Positions 15,879 to 26,800 of a stretch of DNA of 34,193 nt are shown here, piece by piece. The position numbers were made by a program, and so were the translations under genes. Location: NCBI GenBank assembly GCA_002352125.1, contig DEHU01000065.1, positions 1 to 34,193 of the forward strand. The letters run 5' to 3'. The stretch is from Competibacteraceae bacterium UBA2792 (GTDB lineage Bacteria; Pseudomonadota; Gammaproteobacteria; Competibacterales; Competibacteraceae). Each line of letters begins with the position of its first letter. Position 1 is the stretch's first letter. The notes under the pieces are model-generated. The model searched no databases. It worked only from the letters and a program-made list of their open reading frames with translations, and was not told where the DNA came from.

Positions 15879-16679
15879 ATGGAGCGTGAAAGTCTGATGC
15901 AACCGTCGTCGCAGGGCAATCCGTTCTCAGTACAGGGCAAGCGCGTGCTTGTAATTGGGGGCACACGCGGTATCGGACGCGCAATCGCCCTTCAGTTCGC
16001 GCGCGCTGGCGCCGAGGTCGTGGTCAACTTCGTGCGCGAGCAGGAAGCGGCTGAGTCGCTATGTGTTGAAGCGGCGCGGAGTGGGTTGCAGCTCCATGCC
16101 GTTCGCGCCGATGTGACCTCGGACAAGGCGCTCGAACAACTCGTTACAGAAGTTGCACAACATTTCCCGGATATCTCGACGCTTGTATTCGCAGCGGCAA
16201 CCGGAGTACATCGCAAGTTCGAGCAGTTGAGCAGTCGGCACTTTGATTTTACCTTCGCCTTGAACGTCAGGGCGTTTCTGGCGCTCGTGAGATTGCTTGC
16301 TCCGAAGATGTCACCAGGGTCGTCGATCATCGCCCTGTCCTCGGAGGGAGCCGAGCGGGTCATGCCCCAGTACGGTCTAGTAGGCGCATCCAAAGGGGCG
16401 CTGGAATCGCTTTGTCGCCACCTTGCGGTGGAACTCGCCGACCGTGGTGTTCGAGTTAACATCCTATCGCCAGGAACGGTCAAGACCGATGCTTGGAACG
16501 CGCTTCCGGACGCGGATCGGCGGTTGCGCGAGGCTATTTCCCGATCGCCGATCGGCAGATTGGTCACTGTCGAGGAGGTGGCCTTGGCCGCCCAGTTCCT
16601 CGCTTGTGACGCGTCGGCGGGAGTAATCGGGCACACTCTTGTTGTCGACGGAGGGGCACGAATCGTCGGATCTGCCTGA
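15879..16679 (+). CDS. FabL-like enoyl-ACP reductase (divergent short-chain dehydrogenase)
   Basis: This is an SDR-fold protein of 266 residues. The cofactor motif is IGGTRGIGRAIA near residue 27. The active-site pair is Y165 and K172 in YGLVGASKGALE, a Y-x6-K spacing. Ordinary SDR reductases have YxxxK. Y-x6-K marks enoyl-ACP reductases such as FabI and FabL, and the stretch after it (LCRHLAVELADRGVRVN) resembles FabL. It is therefore more likely an enoyl reductase than a second ketoreductase, completing the KAS III-FabG-FabZ series. The C-terminus has VVDGGARI. Starts at 15879 or 15897 are both possible; the latter has ggag 12 nt upstream. Confidence 0.8.
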   Translation: MERESLMQPSSQGNPFSVQGKRVLVIGGTRGIGRAIALQFARAGAEVVVNFVREQEAAESLCVEAARSGLQLHAVRADVTSDKALEQLVTEVAQHFPDISTLVFAAATGVHRKFEQLSSRHFDFTFALNVRAFLALVRLLAPKMSPGSSIIALSSEGAERVMPQYGLVGASKGALESLCRHLAVELADRGVRVNILSPGTVKTDAWNALPDADRRLREAISRSPIGRLVTVEEVALAAQFLACDASAGVIGHTLVVDGGARIVGSA

Positions 16680-16749
16680 TTTCTTGTGCGGATAGATTTG
16701 CTGATCTTTGACTCAAACTGAATTTCACATTTTTTGGAAATAAATAATA

Positions 16750-17778
16750 GTGGTTTTTTTATCAGAGTCCGACAAAAATCGTTGGAATGCATTTGTGCAA
16801 GCAGCAGATGATGCAACTTGTTATCATCAAGCTGGTTGGAAGGAGGTTATTGAAAATACATTTGGACATAAAACTTTCTATTTAATTTCAGAAGATGGAT
16901 CGAAAAAAATTAAAGGTATTCTTCCTCTGGTGCAACTCAAAAGCCTTCTATTCGGTAATTTCCTGGTTTCATTACCTTATTTTAACTATGGCGGTGCATG
17001 CGTATCGAATCAGGAAGGCCTTCGCGACTTGCTGAATGAAGCCAAAATTATTGCTGCTGAAACAAACGCAAAATACATTGAATTCAGGCATGCTAGGCAT
17101 CTTTATGAAGAGTTACCCGTGAAAAAGACTAAAGTGGCAATGGAATTAGCTTTACCTGAAGACGCTGAACAATTGTTAAAATTATTTCCATCAAAATTGA
17201 GAAGCCAAATCAAAAAGCCACAAAAAGAAGGCATGTCATCTAAAATTGGAAAAATAGATGAGGTTGAAAATTTTTATGCTGTTTTTTCTCAAAATATGAG
17301 GGATCTAGGCACACCAGTATACTCTATTAAATTTTTTAAAAATATTCTAAAGACTTTTCCTGATTCAACTTGGATTTGCACTGTTTCATTAAAAAGCGGC
17401 TTACCTGTAGCATCAGCATTTCTTGTTGGATTTAAGGGAAAATTAGAAATTCCTTGGGCTTCATCTCTAAGAAAATATAATTCTTTAAGCCCTAACATGC
17501 TTCTTTACTGGAGCGTGCTCAAGTTCGCCTGCGAAAGCGGATTTCGCATCTTCGACTTTGGTCGTTCGACGCCAGGAGAAGGAACATATCGGTTCAAGGA
17601 GCAATGGGGTGCAAAGCCAGTCCAGCTCTATTGGCATTATTGGCTGAAACAGGATGCCGTTCTTCCAGAACTAAACCCGAAAAATCCAAAATACCAGGTT
17701 GCTATCCGTTTATGGCAGAAGATGCCTGTGCCGCTAACTCGTGTTCTTGGACCAATTATTGTCAAAAATATTCCATAA
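16750..17778 (+). CDS. FemAB-family XrtA/PEP-CTERM system-associated protein
   Basis: FemAB proteins are GNAT-fold enzymes; the founding members add amino acids from aminoacyl-tRNA to peptidoglycan precursors. This one, at 342 residues, matches the branch found in XrtA exopolysaccharide loci: CYHQAGWKEVIENTFGHKT, YFNYGGACVS, RSQIKKPQKEGM, NMRDLGTPVYS, PWASSLRKYN, LSPNMLLYWSVLKFAC, FDFGRSTPGEGTYRFKEQWGA. It may transfer an acyl or aminoacyl group to the glycan; its substrate is unknown. The start is GTG at 16750 after an AT-rich leader. The gene is AT-rich for its first three quarters, then shifts near 17505 to the GC-rich composition of the cluster, which suggests a recombination mosaic. Confidence 0.88.
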   Translation: MVFLSESDKNRWNAFVQAADDATCYHQAGWKEVIENTFGHKTFYLISEDGSKKIKGILPLVQLKSLLFGNFLVSLPYFNYGGACVSNQEGLRDLLNEAKIIAAETNAKYIEFRHARHLYEELPVKKTKVAMELALPEDAEQLLKLFPSKLRSQIKKPQKEGMSSKIGKIDEVENFYAVFSQNMRDLGTPVYSIKFFKNILKTFPDSTWICTVSLKSGLPVASAFLVGFKGKLEIPWASSLRKYNSLSPNMLLYWSVLKFACESGFRIFDFGRSTPGEGTYRFKEQWGAKPVQLYWHYWLKQDAVLPELNPKNPKYQVAIRLWQKMPVPLTRVLGPIIVKNIP

Positions 17779-17846
17779 AAAATAGATTAATTTGTTTTCT
17801 TTGAATTCGATATATGTATAAGAACTTATTTTGAGAGGAATTTAAA
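17779..17846 (+). promoter_or_regulatory. AT-rich leader with ribosome site before the megasynthase gene, possible promoter
   Basis: The 68-bp gap is strongly AT-rich and carries a good gagagga ribosome site 8 bp before the ATG. Promoter-like hexamers ttgttt (17792-17797) and tataag (17817-17822) are present, but the 19-bp spacing is longer than ideal. Composition alone could explain them. A separate promoter for the 11-kb gene is plausible, not shown. Confidence 0.3.
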
Positions 17847-20800
17847 ATGCTGGCTGTTCATATACAATTCGAACAACAGACGGCTGCAACGCCAGATGCC
17901 ATTGCCTTAGAGGTTGGAGATACAATACTCAATTATGAGAAATTGAACCGCTTAGCCAATCGGGTAGCTCATGCGTTGATTGCACGGGATGTCCGTCCGG
18001 GCGATTTCATAGGTATCTGTCTGGATCGCTCGGTGGCCATGATTGCTGGTGTATTGGGTATCCTCAAGGCTGGTGCTGCATATGTACCCATGGATACCGA
18101 ATATCCCGCCGACCGTCTCGCCTACATGTTAGAAGACTCCGGGGTTCGGTTGTTGATCACCGATTCGGTCCAGGCGCGTTGCCTGAAAATCGATGACGAT
18201 CGCACATTATTGCTCGATAACCTCGATGTCCTGAGATCGGAAAAGGAGCATAACCCAGGTTTGCCCGTAGAGGACGAGCAACTAATCTATATGATCTACA
18301 CCTCGGGCTCCATGGGTAAGCCAAAGGGATCGCTCATTTACCATCGCGGCTTTCAAAATCTAGTGGATTGGTACGTGCAGAGCTTTGATTTTGACAGCCA
18401 AAGCCGCGTGCTGCACATGACCTCGCCGGCCTTCGATCTGACCCAAAAAAACCTGTTCGCACCCTTGGTCAGCGGTGGTTGTCTTTGTTTGCTATCGTCG
18501 CGGGTGTATGACGCCAATATTATTATCGATCATATCGAGCGGCATCGCGTCACTGCGGTGAACTGCACGCCGAGCGCATTCGGCCGGCTTTTGAATTTTG
18601 CCGATGACCGCCTCTATCGGCGTATCGCCAGCCTACGCTATGTATTTCTGGGGGGAGAACCAATTTCGGTTCCGCGTCTCAAGCCTTGGCTGGATAACCC
18701 TCATTGCCATGCTCAGGTGGTCAATACCTACGGGCCAACTGAATGTACCGATGTCTGCGCTTATTTCCGTATCGAACAACCCGATGCATTTATGGAGCGC
18801 AACGTTCCGATCGGGTGGGCATTGCCCGGTTTCCGCCTGTACGTGCTCAACGAGCAATTACAACCTGTTGTTCAGGGTAAGGAAGGGCAGCTTTGTATCG
18901 CGGGTGTTGGAGTTGGTCGAGGTTATCACAACAAGCCTGGCATGACCGCTGAACGCTTTGTGGTCGATCCATTCGCCGGGCGGCCCGGGGAGCGGCTCTA
19001 TCTGACCGGTGATCGCGCGCGTGTTCTCGATGACGGTAGCATCGACTATCTGGGACGGATCGATAACCAGGTCAAGGTACGGGGATTTCGCATTGAGCTA
19101 GGAGAGATCGAGCGGGTTCTGGAGTTGCACAACGTAATCAAAGAAGCGGCGGTATCGGTATTTCCAGACCGGTCTGGCGATAATCGTCTGGCGGCTTATT
19201 TAGTCTATCAGCCAGATCTGTCGCGCCCCAGCATTAGTGAGGTACGCGCTTTTTTGCAGCGGAGCTTGCCGGATTTCATGCTGCCTACCGCTTGGGTGGT
19301 TTTGGATAGATTGCCGCTGACCCCCAACGGTAAATTGGACCGTAAGGCGTTGCCTACACCTCAAGCCCAGCGCCCATACCTCGATACTGATTATGTTGCG
19401 CCGCGTAATGGCGCTGAGCAGTACTTCGTTGACCTGTGGCTGGAGTACCTGGGAATTGATCGGGTGGGGGTGGACGACCGGTTTTTCGAGCTGGGAGGCA
19501 GTTCTCTTAATGCCGTGGATTTTATCGCTCGCCTGAGTAACGAGTTAGGCGAGCGCATTCCCATCGCCACTTTTTTCGCCGCCCCAACCATTCGCGGCTT
19601 CGTTGCCGTCCTGTGGGCCGAACATCGCGGTGCCATGTTGCGCCGGTTTCTCGATGATGTGCCAGAGGGTGGAGCTGCCGCTTCGAGCGGTCCTTCGGTG
19701 CGTCCGGTCGCGATGGTCGAGGGCGAGCCGATCGCGATTATCGGCCTGGCCGGGCGTTTTCCCGGCGCGGCGGACGTCGGTGAGCTGTGGCGCAATTTGC
19801 TCGATGGCGTCGAAGCCGTAGACCGGGCTACCGATGAGGAGCTGCGCGCGGCAGGTGTCAGCGAAGAGGATATCGCCGATCCGGAGTACGTGCGCAATTA
19901 CTTTTCCATGGATGAGGTGGAGTATTTCGATGCCGGTTTTTTTGGCTATCAGCCGCGCGATGTCGAAGTCATGGATCCTCAACATCGCCTGTTTCTGGAG
20001 TGCGCCTGGACGGCGTTGGATAGTGCGGGTTATGCCGATACTGAGCGCTACGGTGGCCGCATCGGGGTATTCGGCGGTATCGCCCGCGATGCCTACCTGC
20101 ACCACTACGTGTCCCGCCATCCGCGCTATCGCGATGCCCTGGGGGATTTTGCTGTCAACATGGGCAACGACAAGAACTTCCCCGCGACCCGGGTGGCTTA
20201 TAAGCTCAATCTACGGGGACCGGCCGTCAATGTCCAAACCGCTTGCTCGACTTCCGGCGTGGCGCTGCATCTGGCTTGTCAAAGCCTGCGCGCTGGCGAG
20301 TCGGATATGGCTCTAGTAGGCGGCTGTCGGGTCCTGGTGCCGACGCAATTTGGCTATCGCTACGTGGAGGGCAGCGCGCTGTCTAGGGATGGGCGCCTGT
20401 TTGTGTTCGACCACCGCGGCACGGGCATGGTGCGCGGCAGCGGTGCCGCCTTTCTGGTCATCAAACGCCTGTCCGATGCTCTGCGCGACGGTGATTGCAT
20501 TCGGGCCTTGATCGCAAGCACCGCCATTAATAATGATGGCAGCGCCAAGGTAGGCTTTACCGCACCGAGCGTCGAGGGGCAATCCGAGGTCATCGCCGAG
20601 GCCTTGCGGCGTGCTAGTGTGCCGGTGGACAGCATCGGTTATGTCGAGGCGCATGGCACCGCTACGGCCCTAGGTGACCCCATAGAAGTGCGAGGCCTCA
20701 CCCGCGCTTACCGACAATTCACCGATGCTTGCCAATTCGCCCGTCTGGGTTCGATCAAAAGCAATATCGGTCACCTCGATGCTGGCGCGGCCGCTGCCGG

Positions 20801-23800
20801 AATTATTAAGGCCGTGCTGTCGATCGAGCATGGCGAGTTGCCCGCCAATCTCAACTACGAGCAGCCCAATCCGGATATCGATTTCGCGAACAGTCCGTTT
20901 CAGGTCAATGCGGTGCGTTCGCCATGGCCCGTCGAGAATGGCCAGCCACGCCGCGCCGGCGTCAGTTCCTTCGGCCTGGGCGGCACCAATTTCCATTGCA
21001 TTATCGAGCAGGCGCCCGAATCCGAACCAAAGATGAGGGAGGATAAGCGCTCCTGGCAACTGCTGACTCTTTCCGCCAAGTCGGAGCGCTCCCTCCTGGC
21101 CAATCTGATCGGTCTATACGGCTATTGCGCTCAATACCCGCAGCGTTCGATAGCCGATTTGGCCTACAGTCTCAACGTCTGCCGGCCAGAATTCCGGTAT
21201 CGCGCCATCCTGCTTTGTGCCCGTGGCGCTAGTCTCGATGCGCGGACGCTGGCGGCGGCGCGTCGTCAGGTTGTTGGCGAGAGCAAGCGAGAATTGGTGT
21301 TCGAGTTTCCCGGGTGCGGCAGGCTACCCTGGATCGCTGCACCAGGTTTATATTGCGCTGAACCTGTTTTCCGGAACGCCATGAGAGCTTGTGCCGAGGC
21401 GGTGGCCGCGCCGCTTGGCGGCGATTTGTGCGAACGGCTCTACCCGGTTGTCGATACCACCGACTTGGTGGATCCCTTGTTTGCCGATATCACGCAGTTT
21501 TCGCTTGAATACGCCTTGGCTCAATTGTGGATGGGATGGCTCGGCAAACCCCAGATGTTGGTGGGAGAAGGCGTTGGCGAACTGGTGGCCGCTTGCGTTG
21601 CCGGTATGCTGTCTTTGGCTGACGCTTTGCTGTTGGTGGTCGCCCGCCGGAAGGGGTTGCATGAAAAGGATGAAGAGCCTTTGAAGGAGGCGCTGGCGCG
21701 CACCGTGTTGGCAAGCCCGGCGATACCGGTCTTGGCGGTCAGCACTGGCGCCGAACTCCAGCAGCTTTCCATAGACTATTGGCAGGATCAACTTAGAGGG
21801 GTGGATCGCCGTCAAGCTGTAGATGCTATTTTGCAATTTCACACGCCGCTGACCAGGCTGGTTATGGGGATGACTCCCCTTGAAACCGTCCCGTCTTCGG
21901 ATCGGATAGCGATCATCCCGTCATTGGGTTTCGGTAACGATTCCCAGGATGACGAATACAATTTGTTCGACGCGCTCGGTGAAGCGTGGCTGCTCGGTCA
22001 TTCTGTCGATTGGGCAATGGTCTATCGCGATGCCCCGGTCCGCAAGGTTCCCTTGCCACCTTACCGTTTTGACCGTCAGCGTTATTGGATCGATCTGCCC
22101 AGTACCGGCAGTCGGCTGCTGACCCTGGCCGCTGCTAGCGAACAGGAACTAACGACGGCGGGCAGCCGGTGGATACAATATTTCCAGACCCATCCAGACG
22201 CGGATTTGCGCGCGTTGGCTGTTTTGCCTGCCGATTTCGGACCGAGCAGATCGAGTGCGCTGGTGGCTACATCCACCGAAGCGGCGCAAACTTTGGCCCG
22301 GCCAATACGCGCTCTTGATGTCCGTGCCGAGCCGTCTGTGATCTTCATGTTCCCTGGCGGTGGCGCTCAGTATTTGCGGATGGGGCGAGACCTCTACCGG
22401 CAGCATCCGGTGTTCAAACAAGTCGTGGACGACGGTGTGTTGCTCCATGCGGTGCGTTCCGGCTACGACTTGCGACGGGTATGGTTTCCGCGCAACGGAC
22501 AAGAGGAGCAGGCCAGCCTGGAAATGGAGCGGCCATCGGTACAGTTACCCGCTCTGTTTATTATCGAAATCGCGTTGGCCCGTCTATGGCAGCACTGGGG
22601 TGTGCAACCTGCGGCGCTGATCGGGCACAGCATGGGCGAAAATACTGCCGCCTGTATCGCTGGAGTGATGAGCTTTGCCGACGCCCTTGGGTTGGTGGCC
22701 TTGCGCGGCCAGTTGTTTGAACGAGTGGAACCTGGCGGTATGCTGAGCGTAGCGCTGTCTTCGGAAGCGCTGCGGTCCTATCTGGATGAGGAGCTTGATC
22801 TTGCTACCGTCAATGGTCCGGAACAGTGCACTGTATCCGGCAGGACCGGGGCGTTGTCGGCACTACAGCGGCGTTTGGAGGCGGAGGGGATCGATGTCCA
22901 ACCGATACCTATCGCTATTGCCGCGCACTCGCGCTGGTTGGAACCCATTCTGGACCAGTTCGGAGCCTATCTGCGCGGAATTGCGTTGCACAAACCCGAA
23001 ATCCCTTTTATTTCCAATGTGGATGGCGACTGGATCACTGCAGAGCAGGCGGCAGACCCAAATTATTGGGTGCGCCATCTGCGCCAGACCGTGCGCTTCG
23101 GCGATGGCGTGAAAACATTGCTGCGCGAGAGGGAGCGGGTTTTTCTGGAGTGCGGCCCCGGTAGGATTCTCGGCTCGCTCGTCAAGCTACAGGGCTCCCA
23201 ACTCGGGGACCGGGTGATTCCGTCGCTGCGCCATGCCAGGGAGGATATACCCGACCGCAATGTCCTGCTCGGCAGCATCGGGCGCTTGTGGGGCATTGGT
23301 GTCGCTCTGGACTGGAACATGATCGAGCGGGATTGGCCGGGCAGTTGCCTACATTTACCCCCCCAGCCCCCAGGCACGGCGGAATCGGTGGCATTCGCAT
23401 CCGCCACCCTTGGCGCTATCGCACCCAACAGTCACCTAGATAGTCAAATCTCACCGCAAATTGGTATGGCGGGCATTGCCGCTTCGCCATCGCTGGGTTT
23501 GCAAGAGAGTGCTGCTGTGAAATTACGTAAAGATCTAATCGTCGAGAAGCTCAAGGCCATTATCTATGATATGTCTGGCATCGCCGCGACTGCCCTGGAT
23601 GCCGACACTACTTTTCTAAATCTGGGCTTCGATTCCCTGTTTCTGACCCAGGCGAATTTGCGCTTCAAGAAGGCTTTCAACGTTAAGATCACCATGCGCC
23701 AGCTCCTCAACGAAGCGCCTACTCTGGCGGCGCTGGCAGCATTTATCGATGCGCAATTGCCCCCTGATGCCTTGCGAGAAGAGTTGCAACCCGCCGTTCC

Positions 23801-26800
23801 CACTCCCGTAATGGCGGTGAGCCCGGCGACCACTCCGGTTACCGTGCCGGCAATCCAGCCTGGTGGTGCCTTGGTCGCCGGTGGCGATGCGCTGCGGCAG
23901 GCTATCGTCTTGCAGATTCAGGCATCCAATGCCCTGCTGAATCTCATTCAAGGTGGCATCGGCGATCCAGCCTTGGTTCAGCCAGCCCGAGCGACGTTGC
24001 CGGTCGTAAAGCCCGAGCCGGTGGCACAAGCTGCAGTGATTTCTCCATCACAGAACTCCGCTGCGGCCCATGGCCCGTTTCAGCCAGTGCAGAAGGCGGC
24101 AAGTAGCGACTTGAATGACCGGCAGCGTCACTATTTGGCTGAGTTCATGGCAGCCTATCAACAGCGTACCGCTAAATCCAAGGCATTCGCCGAGCAGCAC
24201 CGGGCGCACTATGCCGACCCGCGCACGGTAATGGGTTTCAAGACTCTGTGGAAGGAACTCACCTATACCTTGGTGGGCGAGCGTTCCAAGGGCAGTCATG
24301 TCTGGGATATCGACGGCAATGAATACGTCGATTGCATGAGCGGTTTCGGGGCGATTTTCTTCGGTCATGCGCCGGATTTCGTGATCGAGGCAGTTCAGAG
24401 ACAATTAACCAAAACCATTGATTATGGTCCTCAATCGCAGTTGGCGGGCCCCGCAGCCGAGTTACTCTGCGAAATGACGGGAATGGAGCGGGCTTCGTTT
24501 TGCAACACCGGTTCCGAGGCAGTCTTGGCGGCGATGCGTTTGGCGCGCACTGTTACAGGCAACGATTTGATCGTGGTTTTTTCCGGGGATTACCACGGCA
24601 TCTTCGACGAGGTGCTGGTACAGGTCCAGACCATCGGCAATCAACGTCAGAATCGGCCGGTGGCGCCAGGCATCCCCCAGTCCGCCAGCCAGAATATCTT
24701 GGTTCTGGATTATGGTGATCCCCGGTCGGTGGAGGTGATCCGCGAGCGCGCCGGCGAAATCGCGGCGGTGTTGATCGAGCCTATCCAGAGTCGCCGTCCG
24801 GAATTACAACCTCGAGAATTTTTGCATCAGATCCGCGCGGTCACTCGCGAGACCGGTATTCCAATGATTTTTGATGAGATCATCACCGGCTTCCGATTGC
24901 ACCCTCGCGGTGCGCAGGCTTGGTTTGACGTGGAGGTGGACATCGCCTGCTACGGCAAGGTGATTGGCGGGGGATTTCCGGTGGGGGTGGTGGCCGGCAA
25001 GGCCAAATATCTCGATGCCCTGGATGGTGGCCAATGGCGGTTCGGCGACGATTCCTTCCCCGAAGTTGGGATGACCTACTTTGCCGGCACGTTTATCCGT
25101 CATCCGGTGGCGCTTGCCGCCGTACATGCGGTGCTCCAATACCTCAAGCAACAGGGGCCGGAACTTCAACAAGGGGTCAACCGTCGCACCGCGCTGTTCG
25201 CCGAGGAGATTAATCGCCAGTATCGGCGGCGCGGTGTTCCCATTGAGTTGAGCTACTTTGGCTCGGTATTCCTGCCGCGCTTTAACGGCAACCCCGACTT
25301 CGAGGGCCTATTCCATCATCATTTGCGTTTCTATGGCGCGCATCATATCTGGGGCCGGCGGCCCGGCTTCCTGACTGCGGCTCATACTGACTCAGATATC
25401 CAGTCGCTGATCAAGAGCTTTATCGATACCGCCGAGGCCATGCAGCAAGGCGGTTTTCTGCCAGCCTTGGAGAGCCAGCCCCGCCAGCACTATCCCTGGA
25501 CCACCACGCAAAGCGAGCTGTGGCTGGCGATCAAAATGGGCCCATCTGCATCGGCGGCCTACAACGAACAGGTCATGTTCGAAATCGAACACGACCTGGA
25601 TCCCACCGCCCTGGAATTGGCTCTGGACAAGGTGCTTAACCGCCACCCCAGCCTGCGAGCGGTGGTCGATGCCGACGAAGCGGGTCTTACTCTGCTGCCC
25701 TACATGTCGCCACAGTTTGCTTACCGCGATCTGCTCTCAGTGGCAGAGGAAGAACGTGATGCGGCAGTGCGCCAGCAAGCGCAAGACCATATTGATCAGC
25801 CCTTCGACTTTTTCCAAGGGCCATTGCTGCGCATGTTGCTCATGCGAGTCGCCGAACGGCGCTACATACTGTGCGTGTGTGCCAGCCACCTGGTTTGCGA
25901 CGGCTGGTCATTGGAAATCGTCATGGAAGATATTGCCGCTTATTACACAGGCATCTGCCAGGGACGCCATATGCAGCGTCGTCCCGTACCATCGCTGGAT
26001 GAATTAGCCGCTGCCGAACAGACCCAGCGCGCTACCGGTGACATGAAAGAAGCCCGTGACTACTGGCTCAAGGTATATGGGAGCAGCCTGCCGCCGGATT
26101 TGGATTTGCCCCTCGACCATCCGCGCCCGCGGCAGCGTTCCTATCGGGGTGAGCGCCGCGCCTACTATCTGGATCGTGCACTGAATGAGCCCATACGCCG
26201 TTACGCCAAGGAGCAGGGCTGCACTTCGTTCGTGATGATGTTATCGGTGTTTGTGCTGATGATCCACCGGCTGACCCGCCAGGACGATATCGTAGTGGGC
26301 ATTCCTGCCGCTGGTCAGCCGAATATGGGTCTACCCGGTTTAGTGACTCACGGAGTGAATTTGCTGCCCTTTAGAGCGTCAATCGACCCAAAGCTGAATT
26401 TTGGGGCTTTTATGGTAGCCATGCGGGATCGCTTCATGGAAGCCAAGGACCACCAGTGTTTTGGTTATGGCGAGTTACTTCAGGTCCTGCGCGTGCCGCG
26501 CGATCCGAGCCGGCTGCCATTGGTGACCGTCAGCTTCAACCTGGATATGGCTTTTAACCCCCTTGGTTTCGATGGCGTATTGGCGAAATTCTTGCCGGCG
26601 CCGCGCGGTCGTTCCAAAAGTGATTTGCTGTTCACGCTCACCGACGAAGGCAACGATATTCTGATCGAAGTTGATCGTAATACCGATATTTTTGAAGCCG
26701 GCACGATTGATCGTTGGGTCGCTTTTTACGAACAGTTATTACGAACAGCTCTAGAAGAGCCCGCGCGATCCATCGTGGAGTTGCCGATGCTGGATGCTGT

